From positions 8,887,182-8,951,181 of the forward strand of contig CM040445.1 of the NCBI GenBank assembly GCA_022749755.1: a DNA stretch of 64,000 nt, written 5' to 3'. The first letter of the stretch is position 1; each line of letters begins with the position of its first letter. This document shows, piece after piece, positions 35,871 to 47,828 of the stretch. Both the position numbers and the translations under genes were made by a program. Under the pieces are notes generated by a model. The model ran no database searches, was not told the origin of the DNA, and was given only the letters and a program-made list of their open reading frames with translations. This DNA comes from Azadirachta indica (Eukaryota > Streptophyta > Magnoliopsida > Sapindales > Meliaceae).

Positions 35871-36034
35871 CCTTATTTTCTTCTTTCAAGAAGGATATTT
35901 AAGACATTTCCACTCAAAGAACATATTTATGCAGACAATCTAAAACGGATATATTTATGCAAACTATAGATTTTTGGAAGATATTTAAACAAAAAAAAAA
36001 AAAAAAACGCAGGGCAAGGCTATAAAGGAAAAGC

Positions 36035-36040
36035 AAAAAA
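36035..36040 (-). terminator. Pol III terminator of tRNA-Val
   Basis: Six T residues on the transcribed strand (AAAAAA on plus) begin 10 nt after the tRNA 3' end. A much longer T run lies further on (35991-36007). Confidence 0.8.
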
Positions 36041-36049
36041 TAAGTTTAA

Positions 36050-36123
36050 TGGCGTCGCCCGGACTCGAACCGGAGACCTTCAGTGTGTTAGACTGACGTG
36101 ATAACCAACTACACCACGACACC
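36050..36123 (-). tRNA. tRNA-Val (anticodon AAC)
   Basis: A 74-nt cloverleaf on the minus strand. The acceptor stem GGTGTCG pairs with CGACGCC (one G-U), discriminator A. The anticodon stem TCAGT/ACTGA closes a 7-base loop with anticodon AAC (valine, GUU and, with inosine, GUC/GUA). The T arm is TCCGG-TTCGAGT-CCGGG with standard TTCGA. No intron. A Pol III T6 terminator lies about 10 nt downstream. All core features look intact, so it should be functional. Confidence 0.96.
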
Positions 36124-36243
36124 GTTGATTTTTTATTTTCTTCTTTATTATCTATCTTTAAAACATTTAACATTTCAAAGAAAATATTTATGCAAACAAT
36201 CTAAAAGGTGTGCTATTTGTGTAAACTATAAAATTGAATTTCA

Positions 36244-36317
36244 TGGCAGCGCCCGAACTCAAATCGGAGACCTTCAGTGTCTTAGACTGACGTGATGACC
36301 AACTACACCACGACACC
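36244..36317 (-). pseudogene. Diverged tRNA-Val copy with anticodon AAG (tRNA-like)
   Basis: Same 74-nt length and alignment as the neighbouring tRNA-Val(AAC), on the same strand. The anticodon loop is CTAAGAC, so the anticodon would be AAG (leucine CUU), although the body is valine-type with a short variable arm. Damage: the acceptor stem has a U-C mismatch and an extra G-U (GGTGTCG against CGCTGCC), and T-loop position 56 is T instead of C, breaking the D-loop/T-loop contact. The T stem still pairs. The downstream T-run is only four (36230-36233). It is probably a dead duplicate. If transcribed and charged it would be a mis-decoding hybrid. Confidence 0.88.
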
Positions 36318-36808
36318 GTTTACATCGAACACTTTATTTCATATTCTTTTGTAATTTTATTCTAGAATGATATATAATTATCCATTCACTCTGAAAATTC
36401 CACCAAAAGGCTGATATTATTTCATTCTTAAAAATAAAATTTTAGCCGTAATGCATATATATGGTTCCAATGAACCATGAAGAAATGCAATAACTGACAT
36501 ATAATTATATGGAATCCATATCTTTGACACTGCCACAAGTTACATACAGTAAACATTTCAATTACACAACTAATCATTCACTCTTAATATGCAATGGCTG
36601 AGTCTTTTACAACATTTAATACTTGCTAAGTTACATTTCATTAGATGATGGTCATAGCATTCTAATTGTCAGGTCAGATCCATAAATGACCCTAAACACA
36701 GAGGCTCTGAACATTGGTTAATCAGTAGACAACATTAGGAAGATGACGACAAAACTTAAAGACAGATTATATGCTACAAGATTAAAACCAGAATCCTTGG
36801 GAATGCAG
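36318..36808 (-). other. 3' UTR of the IQD gene and short spacer
   Basis: The IQD stop codon is at 36809-36811 on the minus strand, so the 3' UTR extends below 36809. No ORF is supported. The 84-codon minus frame 36718-36972 is a shadow of the last IQD exon. Confidence 0.5.
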
Positions 36809-39800
36809 TCAGTATCTATGCCCAACAGGCATACCAAAGTTGTCGAGACGACCAGATCCTGGATAAGCTTTGTTTGTAAAGTTTGCATGCAAAGAAGAAA
36901 ACCTCTGTGCACTTGATTTGGATTCGCCAAATCCATGAACAGAATACCTCTTTGCTGAACTAGATCTCTCATATTGTGGCCTTTGTTTTGGAGCGCTAAG
37001 AGACCTTGCCTTGGCTCTTGAGGATTCAGTGTAGGCCATGTAGCTTGGGTGATCTGAGTAACCAGTTAGACAGCTTTGTGAGCTGTAACTCCTGGCGGGA
37101 GTGAAGGGGCTGTTCTTTGAGCTACCTCCCCTTGATGATGCAGAAAAGAACTGTGGACTATTTTCAGCAGTGCAAAAAGGGCTTTCTTCAACTTCATGGG
37201 AGAGTTTTATGGGACTTAAAGATTGAACTTCGCAAGAAGCTGGACTAGGTACAGTTTGGTGTGTTGTTGAGTCTTTGGAAGCGGTGAAGGTATCGCTATA
37301 TTGGTCTGATGAAACAATAAGATGGGAAGAGTGAAAGAGGTTTCTACGTTTAGGTATTAAGTGTGGTTTCCCTGTATCAATTTCTAGGATTTTGTCACCC
37401 TTCTCATCATCTGCAGCGCCAATCCTTCTTGAAGGTCCTTTCTTGTCCTTGGATTGATTATCTATCTGACATTCTGAAAAACTCCAACTTACATGTGCTT
37501 TGTCATGATTCTCAACAACTCTGCTATTTGATTTTGATCCGTTTCTCTGCATACATTAAAATATGTTCATTTCATGAAATGACATTTAAATTGTATGTCA
37601 GAAAAGAAGGGTAAAGAAAGAAAATGCACCTTCAGCACTGATGACACTTCACATTTTGCATTCTTTGACCGGATAGAATGTTCAAATTTTTCAGGGGTCG
37701 GTGGACCCTGCAAATGGATTACAACCTATGTGATAAATAACACGTAACAATTGATGCAAGATGTATGAAACTATGCTAATGCAAGAGAAAACGGTTTGTA
37801 AGCATGTAGCCATATATTTGCCCGCATTTCACAAAAATTACAGGAATATTTACGAAGGCATGGCCACAAGATTCTGGATTTCCCTAATGCTTGTTATTGT
37901 ACAAAAGTTGGGCAGATTAATCTCTGATACAAGCTTACCTTTAAAGAGAAAAATGAAAAGGTGAATTTGATGGTTGAAGTAAAGAAATTTATTTACTCTT
38001 TCCCCTTTTTCCAACACTTATTAATTGAAATCAACTAGTTTGACTTGATGTACACCACAATTATGTTTGAATATGCAATTTATATCATAACACGACTTAC
38101 TGATGCATTGCAACTACTTTTTGTAAATTCTACTAAGTCACTGACATCACTAAATTCATAAATGAATACATGCACTGAAAAGTTATCTAGAGCACAAAAG
38201 GAAAAGTTGTTAACTGGTACAAAAAGAAAGGAGCCCATAGGCATAAAGTATAGATAAATAAATTCCCAAAAAATTCCCAAAATGAAGTGCTAAAATAATT
38301 CAAATATTGGAGGGAAAACAACTTGCTTACAGGTTGGTGGAAATGTGAAGATTTGCTGCTTGATTCTGAAGATTCAGATATTTGAGCACGTCCTGCACGA
38401 GCCCGTGCCTGGGCTCGCAGCAATGCTTGCATTCGCCGAAGCCACTCTGCAGTTTTCTTCCTCTCAATGTGACCTCTCACTAGTGCCTGAAGTCTTACTA
38501 AACCTTTCAATGCTCGCAAAGCTCTCCTTGCCTTCAAAATGCCCAAATGACATAAGTGTCACTACCCAAATTCATAATCACAGCCGAGCAAATGGAATCA
38601 TACTGTGATGCCTTATTGAGTTTAGCAATTGTATAACTCTAGACTAAAAATCCTACTGCAAAACAAAAACTAGACCAAGCGTAAAAGCCGATCAACCTAT
38701 CAGATTATGATCACCGGGTAATTATAACGGCATATAAATCAAGAGAAAGGTATCAAAGGACCACATTGTTTCATTCATGGAAGACCTATAGATTGAAGAA
38801 CAATTTTGAAATATGGCGCCAATAAAGAAATCAAAAGCTATAATAACATGAAATTTAATAGGTAGCAGGCGCCAAGAGTAGGACATATCTCTGAAATGAA
38901 ACTCTGACATTTGACATCAAAGAGACAAAGACGTCTCACTAGCCGCCCGATCCGGAAAAAAGTTGTGTTTAAGCACAACACGAGGCTCTGACTGGTGTGT
39001 GCATAATAATAATAATTACACATTGAAATGCCTAACCAACCAAACTTTATGTCCAAAAAGTCATACAAATGCACTTAAAGAAACATATACTAACAACAAA
39101 CTTTCTGCTGGTTTGGACCCACCAATTAGTCTACCTTCTATTATCCGGAAGGGCAAGATATGTGAGAGTTGGACTACGGTCTTCCACTCCTCAAAAACTG
39201 TGTTACATTACCGGGCATAGACTTCTGAGATCTACTATCAAAATGTTTTTGACATCACAGTAACAATACTACAATTAAGTACTTGTCTCCCTATTTTAAT
39301 AATGCTTCATTAAAATGAAACCCAACAGAATAAGACTAGTTATTAAATGTACGCATGTGCTTCATCTTATTAAGATAAAAGTGGTACGCTGCCAATGCAA
39401 CATTTTCATCAAAAACAACAGATATTGTTCAAGCTAAATTTACTAATCCAATTGAATACCCAAAATATTTATGAACAAAAAAGCAAGAGGAATTTGGAAA
39501 GACCCAATACAGCATTCAATTGAACCTGCTACTATAAGGAACGTGAGTCAACACAAGACAGCGCCATCAAACCAAATTCCCATTAATTAACTCATAAAAC
39601 TACGTAACAATCCTTAAGTAGCAGGGTTAGTGGCAACTGGCAACAAATGACAAGCTGACAACGATCGTAGCTATTAATTGCATGAAAATTTAAGGATACC
39701 ATAACAACGAAAAATTGAAGGTAAGTGAACAGTGAAGTTCGTCAGGCACGACTTTCGGGGTGGTGGGCATTGTACACCCGAGCGCATGTTAGTGACAAGT

Positions 39801-40707
39801 CTTAAGAAAATTGAATTCTGTAAATGGAAAAGAAGTGAATGCTCTATATTTAGTACCGCAGCAGCGTTTTGTGGATACTATAAGTGAGGTTTTGAGAAAA
39901 AGGACATGCAGAAGATATGAAAAGAGAAAAGCAGCGAATATTTGCCCAGAGCTAAAACGACACCGCTTGGGAGAAAAAAAAAGTAATTTACCATGCATAG
40001 AAGTAACTTTCAAAAAGACGTGTTTTCCCTGATTCATGTTAAGAGTTATCACAGACAGCTCGGTTCCTCTGCTTGACGCCCTAAGCTAGCGCCAAGACAC
40101 TATACACGACTACGTCACTTTTTGAAAAACGTTTTCGGATCGTCTTCGAAGCAGAAGAAAAATCCGACGCCGACGTTTAGGCCGGCGGACACGTGTAACG
40201 ATGAAGCCAATTTAAAAACAATGCATTTATTATTACCATTATTTTTTAATTTAAAAATCAGGAATAATAGCTATAAGAAATACAAACCAAATAGCCACGG
40301 AAAGCCGATTGTATCTTGATCGCTGCCAACTCGTCACGAGCGCTACCACAACTGCCGACGTAAGTGGTTTGGTAGCCACCGCACCTTCCACTGCTGCTAG
40401 TAAGCCTAACAACGGCGGCGGCGGCCTGAGCCGCAGCAACTGCCGCCTCAGCAACCGCGGCGGTGGCCGCTGCCACGGCGATGGCGTGCTTGCTGGGATC
40501 CTCGCACTCCGTGGACGGGACATTGTCAACCGTAGCCTGTCGTCCGTTTAACGAGTTTTGTTTAATGGCGTCGGTTCGGGAATCCTTTTCACGGTAGGAG
40601 TTAACAAAGCTCCAACGGCGTTTGTGTTTGGGCTGAGAAGGGGAGTTTGTATGCTCGGACTTTTTCAGACGGAGAATACTGCGGAACCACTTGGACGCCT
40701 TGCCCAT
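36809..40707 (-). CDS. IQ67-domain (IQD) calmodulin-binding protein
   Basis: IQD proteins are plant scaffolds that bind calmodulin/CML and often microtubules or nuclear sites. Four exons on the minus strand, all phase 0: 40707-40288, 38531-38331, 37707-37630, 37546-36809 (stop TGA 36811-36809). Total 1437 nt, 478 aa. Seen: N-terminus [16 protein letters not shown]; Ala-rich stretch (about 92-112); IQ67 domain from about 126, with IQSAFRGYL ending exon 1 at residue 140 and [20 protein letters not shown] opening exon 2. The intron inside the first IQ motif is the family's diagnostic phase-0 position. GPPTPEKFE forms exon 3. A Ser-rich C-terminal region contains the [20 protein letters not shown] motif (DUF4005). 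The basic, Ser-rich composition fits microtubule binding. Intron 1 is long (about 1.76 kb). A TATA-like TATTTATA lies about 60 bp upstream of the ATG. Intact. The subgroup (IQD22-25-like) is a guess. Confidence 0.95.
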
Positions 40708-41859
40708 CGTGGAATTGAAAGAGAGAGAAGACTAGTAGTGTGAGAGAGAAAATCGTTGGATGTAAAATATAAATAACAAAAATATTGTAACTAATAATAA
40801 TAACTAACAAAAGAAAATGGGAGTATTACTTGGCTGTATGGCGCGTGTACTGGAGGCGCTACTGCTATACTGGAGGGGTAAGTGGGTCCCACCAATATTA
40901 ATGGCATAGTAACCTTTCCGTCCCTAGTGTTTGAAACAATAACACATTATGACATGTTTTCTTTATTTAAACATTTTAGTCCCCAGCGTACAGCACAGTA
41001 CGGCAGTACGCTGTTCAAAGGGTAGGGAGACTAAATTGTTTAAATTAAAATACCTATATCGCAATTTATTCTTTTCCAAACTACTAGGGACTAAAGTATT
41101 ATTATCCCTTTAAAGAATTACTAATACTATGAAAGGAATGATTCATTTGATCAGTGTTATTGCCAATAACAGCATTTTAGTCATAAATTATGAATCAATC
41201 CGATTCCGATGTGAAACAGTGTACTTTAATCTATTAACGTGCAACAAAAAGTGGAGTATGGATCCGGTGTACTGCTGCTCACCAAATAGTATTACTTGCA
41301 GTAACGACTTGAACGTATTACTTCTCTATAATGAGTGGGCCACAGCCGTTGATCCATCAGATCACGGGGAGAAATCTTTGCGATAATGGTGCCTAATCAA
41401 CTTGATGTGATTCCATTATCAACCACTTTCGCAGTTTAGTCTTCACAATTCACACCACGCACCGTCTTTTAAGGGTCTAAATGCGATTAAACGACGGCGT
41501 TTGTCGAAATAGTCACGGGGTTACAATTTCTTGGAAAGATAAATTCTGTAGTAGGATTCTCTGGGTAGTCTGAACTCTGAAAAAGATGGTAAATTGATGA
41601 TCGACGTTTCTGAAACGTATCTAGGATCTCACAGTTATCAGATTTATTATTGTTTCTTTATTTGGTTGATAGATTAGATAGGCTTGTAATGTTGCTTCAA
41701 TTTGAAGGATTGATTTAACATTTTCGTCCTAAACTGTTGAGAAATGACAAATCAGGACATCATTTGCCTTGATTTTACCATTTTAATCACTAGTAGTGGT
41801 AGAGTAGTAACAGTATGTTATAAAATTCACGGTTCAAATAGGAAGCATTAGAATTAAAT
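40708..41859. other. IQD upstream region, no other gene
   Basis: The IQD promoter and leader should lie in about 40708-41100 (minus). A perfect 8-bp stem, CAGCGTAC...GTACGCTG, lies at about 40984-41013. 41130-41560 is less AT-rich and CpG-containing with an 85-codon plus frame (41129-41386) lacking any domain, which I treat as chance. Confidence 0.45.
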
Positions 41860-42180
41860 TATTAAAATTGAACAAATTATGTGTTAATTTATTATTTTAT
41901 CAAAATTTAGAGATGAAAATCTTGTTATCCCATATATCTTTTTCAAAGTTTTTATTCCGAATTTCAAATTTTGTACTACATATTTCAAATTTTGAAGTTT
42001 TAAAATTTGCTTTAAATTTTAAATTCTACATCAAAGTTTTAAATTTTGAGTAACATGTTTCAAATTTTAAAAACAAGCATTTAATGTATTATAGCAAGTT
42101 CTCAAATTTTATATCAAAAACCCAAAAAAAAATAAAATTTAAATGTATGAGATTTTGACGTATTGTAGCAAGTCTTGATT
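41860..42180. repeat. Low-complexity degenerate repeat of TTTCAAATTTTGA type
   Basis: Variants of TTTCAAATTTTGAA, TTTTAAATTTTGA and their complements recur many times, giving a locally self-complementary stretch. No coding. Confidence 0.5.
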
Positions 42181-44478
42181 TTATCTAATGTTATATATAA
42201 CGAATTGTATAAAATACATACATTTATTTTTTTAATTTTTCAAAACTAATAGTTTTATTGCAGAGCACTTCACTTACTTATAAGAAGAAATAAATTAAAT
42301 TCATGTACTCTCCACTTGGAAAGCGAGGAAAAAACCTCCTTGGTAAAGGATCGTCGGCTTACATGGATGTATTATTATTAGATACATTTTTATGGTTTTA
42401 AATTTTATTTTGTCAACAAAAAATTATTGTAATTCGCTCTCTTAGAGAAAACTCTCCTCCCTTTCTCCTCCACTTACAATTGGCAGTCTTTCCTGACAGT
42501 TTTTCTTTTCTTCCGAATAGAGAAAGCTCTTTCTTCAACAAAATTTTTCTTACGTTCTTCTCCTTTTAAAAATTTCTTTCCCGTTCTTCTCCATTATTTT
42601 ATAGTTTGTTTCTTTTCCTTCTTTTTGCTAAGTCATATCTACACCTAAATCTAAACCTATTAATCCACTTAAATATAGATTTATGGTAGTTATAGCAATT
42701 TTTATATTATTTTATAATTTATTTTTAAATTTAATCAAGTTCATATCTAAAAGATTCCATATCGTCTATCAAATTTTACTTGAGATTTATTTATGTATCA
42801 ATTGGACAAGCCAACGTTAATGGTGGAGGGTAGTTGAAAAGAGAAACTTATGGAGCTCAAATTTGATTGAGTACACACTATCAGTAAAGTCAATCCTTAC
42901 AATAGTAATTTTTGCGTACTAATTTCCTTCCTAATCTTTATGACTTAACAAAAAGTATGAATTTATTTATTTTATAATATATTAATTAACATAATATTAT
43001 AAATTAAATAAAATTAAGTATAAATATAATTTGTTAATGGAATATAAATTTATAAATTTATTTATTTTATGATATATTTGTAACATAATATTTGTAGTTT
43101 TAAATAATTTAAAAAAATATATTTATATATAACTAAAATATAAATAAAATAAATATTATGCATCGGTAAATATTATTTTACTACACTTGTTTATACTTAT
43201 TAATTTATTTTACATAAAAAAAAAATTAATATTTTATCAAAAAGTTTAAAACTTTTATTAATTATTTTAAAGTAAAAATTGTAGTTAGTTATTTATTTTT
43301 TTAAATAAATTAAAATTTTTAAGAAATATTTTTCAAGAATTATTGAAATTAATTGCTTAGACCAAATTTTCGTAAACGCAAGTCCTCTCTCTCTCTTGTA
43401 CATATGACGAATCACGTTGTCGAAAGATAAAAATGTTGACAGAAAGGAAGGTCGGTATTTTGGATTCTACAGATCCGACGGTGAGAAAACGACAAAACGT
43501 ACGATCATTACTTTTTACAGAATACAAACAAAAGTTTACCCACTCACGATTCCCTCCCCTGTCTGTGCCGACAATACAATCCACGCGCTTTGGGGCAAAG
43601 CACGTTCGACCCCTCAGATTTTTATCAAAATAATAATTAGGTGTTAATTATAATAAAAATATCCAATTAAACCTTCCCTTTTTAATAACAAGAGTTTTAT
43701 TAATACTACAAGCTAGACTACATCTACTGCTATCACAAAGTAGAGTATTTTTAAAAGTTTAAGTAAATATTTTTATAGCACATTTTAAACATTTATGAAC
43801 ACAAAGGCTCAAAATAAGTCTCACGTTGTGCTGTAAAATAAGTTTTTATTTTGTGTAAAAGACTCTTATGTACTGTAGAAAGAGCCTTGCAAAACACATG
43901 CCCTTTCTTTGGCAGGGCATGTGCTTGACCACCCAATTAGCCTGAATGGTTCTCGAGATTTAATTATTAGATTTATAAAATTATAAAATAAAATCTAAAT
44001 CAAAAGTAGTATTTAATATACACCTTTAATTTACATTATCAATGACCAAACATCTGTGTCAGCATTTAAGTTGAGGGAAGCCCACTAATATATTTTAATA
44101 AACTAACTTCTTGTTGACGAATTATCATGAACTCTAACAACAAAAAAAATCACAATAATAACATTTCAATGAACATTGAATATCATAAAATAATAAATGT
44201 TTTCATCTATATGATCATTCGTTTTTTTTTTTCTTATAGTTGAGCATTAAAGGAAATGTAAACATATCATAAACCATTACTATTATAACTTGTTTATTAA
44301 AAAAAAGCATATAGTATATTGTCACAATATTTAGTATCACTAATCTAGTTACCTAAATTTAATTGAATATTAAGTTTATTCTTAATATAAAATTTATCAA
44401 TTAATTTGGCCAAACTTCATACATCATTTTTGGACCTTAGTGCTGTATTTAAAATTTATAGATTTAGCTACAATACAT
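42181..44478. other. AT-rich intergenic DNA with one GC-richer island
   Basis: 42960-43200 resembles the interior of the AT-rich TIR-element family (13203-13978), but no ends were found. 43385-43625 is a sharp GC-richer island with three overlapping frames of 66-76 codons (+ and -). None has a domain, so I do not call a gene. 43860-43950 contains a short inverted GGGCATGTG/CACATGCCC pair. Confidence 0.4.
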
Positions 44479-44924
44479 TAGGGTGGGTAAAGTTTGAGTT
44501 TGGGTTGGGTTTTTAAAAGTTTAGTTCGAATTTGCATATATTTTATTCAAACCTAACCTGTACTCGATCTTAGGCTTTTTATAGTTTAGATCGATTAGGC
44601 TTTACAGTCGATTCCTAAAATTTAGAAATTAAGATCTGCGTTTAGGTCAAATTGATAAAAATTTATCTCGATCCAAATAATTTTATTAATATTTAAGCTG
44701 ATTTTAATGATAATTTGGCCTAGTTTGAGCCTAGATCTTTAAAGCTCAATGCTCACTAGTTGAGCCAACCAAAACTTTTCTTGAGCCCGGCCTACCCTTT
44801 ATCGAAGTTTCAAAATAAAAGTTTAGACTCGACTCTTGATATATTTAGGGTTGGGTTTTAATATGAATTCAAAATCTGAAATTTATACGAATCAAGGTGG
44901 GCTTGAGCATTTTTACCCATTCTA
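44479..44924. mobile_element. Probable hAT-type MITE, 446 bp, no TSD seen
   Basis: The left end is TAGGGTGGGTAAAGTTTG; the right end read inward is TAGAATGGGTAAAAATGC. Both share the TAG..TGGGTAAA pattern, with GGGTTGGGTTT and CTTGAGCCCGGCC subterminal motifs. The flanking 8-mers (CAATACAT and ATCTATGT) do not match, so it is old or rearranged. Confidence 0.6.
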
Positions 44925-46896
44925 ATCTATGTCTATAGTTTAGAACATAAAACTTGAAACATACTTTTAAAAAACTGAAACTCTAACACAAAATTTGGAA
45001 TTTAAGATCAATTTAAAAATTTTGATCTATAAAATATTTAATACAAAAGGTTGAAATATGAAAATTTTTCATAAAATGTATATAATACTATACAGCAAAC
45101 ATGTTGTATCATGCTCATACATAATTTTTAAAAGATTATCCTACTTGATTGAATTAATAAATCTAATTAAATTTGTGTTATATTTTATTGTGTTGAGCTA
45201 TGAGTTCTTTTTTTTTTATTTAAAGATTTTAACAATTTTTAAAAATTTTTAATTAATAAAATTATTAAAATGTTACTAAATTTTAGTTTTATATAATAAT
45301 TTTTTAGTGTGTAATGTTAATTATTTTTAATTTTAACAGTATTTTGATTAATTATTTGTTATTTTATGCTCACTCACCCATTATTCCACTGAATTTCCCA
45401 CGAAGCAATACGTTGTGTGGGAATTTTCTTCGTCAACCAATCAATCAAATTTTAACAGTGTACTTAGTAAGTATGATCATGACACGCGGCGAAGAAGAAG
45501 TTGCTGCCTGTTATAGTGGGCCCTGAGGTGGTCGTTGAAACTTCAAAGAGTCAAATAGTAGTTTACTGGGATAATCTTTCTTTAGTCGTTGAGGTTTGGA
45601 AAAATATAGCTTTAGTCTAATATTTATGTATTCATACTAAAAGCTCCTAATATTTCTCATATTTATCATTTTAGCCCTCGTAATTCATAGTTCGGGGTTA
45701 TATTATACAGCAAGGTGATTCGTTTCATTTTGCGGGTCAAAATTGTTAGCAATTTGTTAAAAGGCAGTCAAACATTTTGCTGAGTGTGCGTGTGATTAAT
45801 GAAGAATGATGTGAACACGAGGCAGGTGGTACCCAGTGTAATTTAAGTTTAATTGGATTGATTTGGAGGAAGACATCACATTTAGCAGAGCATGTGAAAT
45901 GAATCATCACATTTCTCGTCGCTTGTATTGTATGTTGTCCGTAGTCGACATTATCGCTATCATAATAAAAACAAAACATATATCATATTCCGCGGGTCAA
46001 CTTTGAACTAAGACTTCTCAACGATGATATCTATATATATATGTTAGATTTCATACAGCATGAACTTTTCTTTTTTAAAATTTTACGATCATTCTACAAT
46101 CTACCGATATTTATACCAGTATTTATATTATAAATTATTTACTTTTAAATTCGAAAAATATCTACTTATACAAGAGTTGGAAATTAAATCCCACATTAAA
46201 GTTGAGAAGTTTTATCCCAAAAAATTTGATATCATATTTTTGAGTGTATATATGTGTAGCATGGGTATCTAAGTCTATTTGAACAATTTCTATTGGTTTG
46301 CTTCAAAAAACATTTTGATCCCATGAATTTTAAAAATACTTGTACATATTTCATTTGCTAAAAAATTTTTGTTATTTTTAACAACCTCTACGTTGAATTA
46401 ATGAAAATTTACAAATTAAATTCACGGATGATAATTTGCTTTAATATTTTTAAAATTATTATAACTATACTGTATATTTAATCAAACTTAATTGTTTTGT
46501 TTTCTTTTAATATAATTAAAGAGAAATCTATCATCAGAAGATGGGGCACTTGAACTCTTGAAGTGTTGTGAAAAAGAGCAAGAAAATAAACACCTAGCTA
46601 ACACTTGGCTAATGGACTTATCTTGTTTCTAATTTGAATAGGTAGGTTAAAATGGCTGATTTATCGAGTGAAGCGGTCTTGGTAAAATATCAAAATTCTA
46701 TTTCCATAAAAGCTCATGGAAATGAAAGGATAATTCTAAGTTTCATAAATTATTGTACACTTATGCTAAAAACAAGTAAACAGTAGACTCAGTTTTTGTT
46801 TGCTTTTCAATTTGAAGTTTGAATAGAATTTAATAAGTTTCGTTAAGATTTTTTAATTAAATATATTTGTTTTTTAAATTAACTTAAAATAGAGTA
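44925..46896. other. AT-rich intergenic DNA, no gene seen
   Basis: Short frames (64-77 codons) at 45058, 45314, 45746 (-) and 46060 show no domain. 45380-45560 is somewhat GC-richer. Nothing more can be supported. Confidence 0.4.
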
Positions 46897-47819
46897 GGGA
46901 TAATGATATATACTTTTTACGTTTGATCTAATAGATAGATACCCTTAATATTTAGACAAATAGACAAATATTCCTTTTAACTTTTATTTTCTTAGTTGAC
47001 TAGTTAGTTTATTATCATTTATATTCCTAAACTATTATATAATAATAATATGATATATATTTTATTTAATTATAACAATTCAATTCTTATTTTAATATTT
47101 TTTATAACATATTTTTTTTAACTATAACAATTTAATTCCTATTTAATTTTTTTTCATAAAATGCTTAAAACTAAATAAATTTTTAATTTATTATTTCAAT
47201 AGAAAATTTAGAAAAGAAAATATTATTAAAAGAATTTAAATAATGAGTTAAATTAAACTCATGTTAAAATATTTATAACTTTTTTCTTTTGTTAACAATA
47301 AATTTGATATTTAATTATTAAAAAAATTTTGAAACATATTTTAACATTTTATTCTTATATATAATATTTTATTTAAAAGATTATTATTATAAAAGTGAAA
47401 GAAAAAGATTAAAATATTTTAACATATTTGTGTGATTTAACTTATTATTTGAATTTTTTTAATAATTACATTTTTTGAAAATTTTTTTTTATTAAAATAA
47501 TAAGTTAAAAATTTGTTTAGTATTGAGTTTTAAAAATATTAAATAGGGACTAAATTATTATGATTAAAAAAAGTATATTGTAAAAAATATTAAAATAAAA
47601 ACTAAATCATTATAATTAAATAAAATATATATCATATTATTATTGTATAAAAGTTTAGGAATATAAATGATAATAAACTAATTGGTTAATTAATAGAAAT
47701 AAAAGTTAAATTGGGTATTTGCCTATTTGTCTAAATATTATGAGAGTATTTGTTTTTTTTAAAATATTAGGGAATATTTGTTTATTAGGCTAAACGTTAG
47801 GAGGTATCGTTATTATCCC
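46897..47819. mobile_element. Long-TIR foldback element (Mutator-type MITE), 923 bp
   Basis: The ends are GGGATAATGATA and, read inward from the right, GGGATAATAACGATACC. Inverted arms of well over 200 bp share long blocks such as AGTTTATTATCATTTATATT, CCTAAAC and AATAATAATATGATATATAT. Flanking 9-mers AATAGAGTA (46888-46896) and AATAAAGTA (47820-47828) match at 8 of 9. Non-coding. Would fold into a long hairpin. Confidence 0.82.
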
Positions 47820-47828
47820 AATAAAGTA

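Larger units (their letters stand above)
35873..36317 (-). repeat. Tandem duplication carrying two tRNA-Val copies
   Basis: The order CTTATTTTCTTCTTT ... ATTTATGCAGACAATCTAAAA ... GCAAACTATAG ... tRNA at 35873-36123 is repeated at 36131-36317 as TTATTTTCTTCTTT ... ATTTATGCAAACAATCTAAAA ... GTAAACTATAA ... tRNA copy. Similarity extends through the tRNA 3' flanks, so a DNA segment was duplicated, not just the tRNA. Confidence 0.85.

Noticed and set aside
40309..40743. Plus-strand frames of 80 and 61 codons
   Set aside because: They are antisense shadows of IQD exon 1, which has strong family motifs on the minus strand.
44471..44932. 8-bp target duplication for the hAT-like element
   Set aside because: The flanking 8-mers CAATACAT and ATCTATGT match at only 3 of 8 positions.
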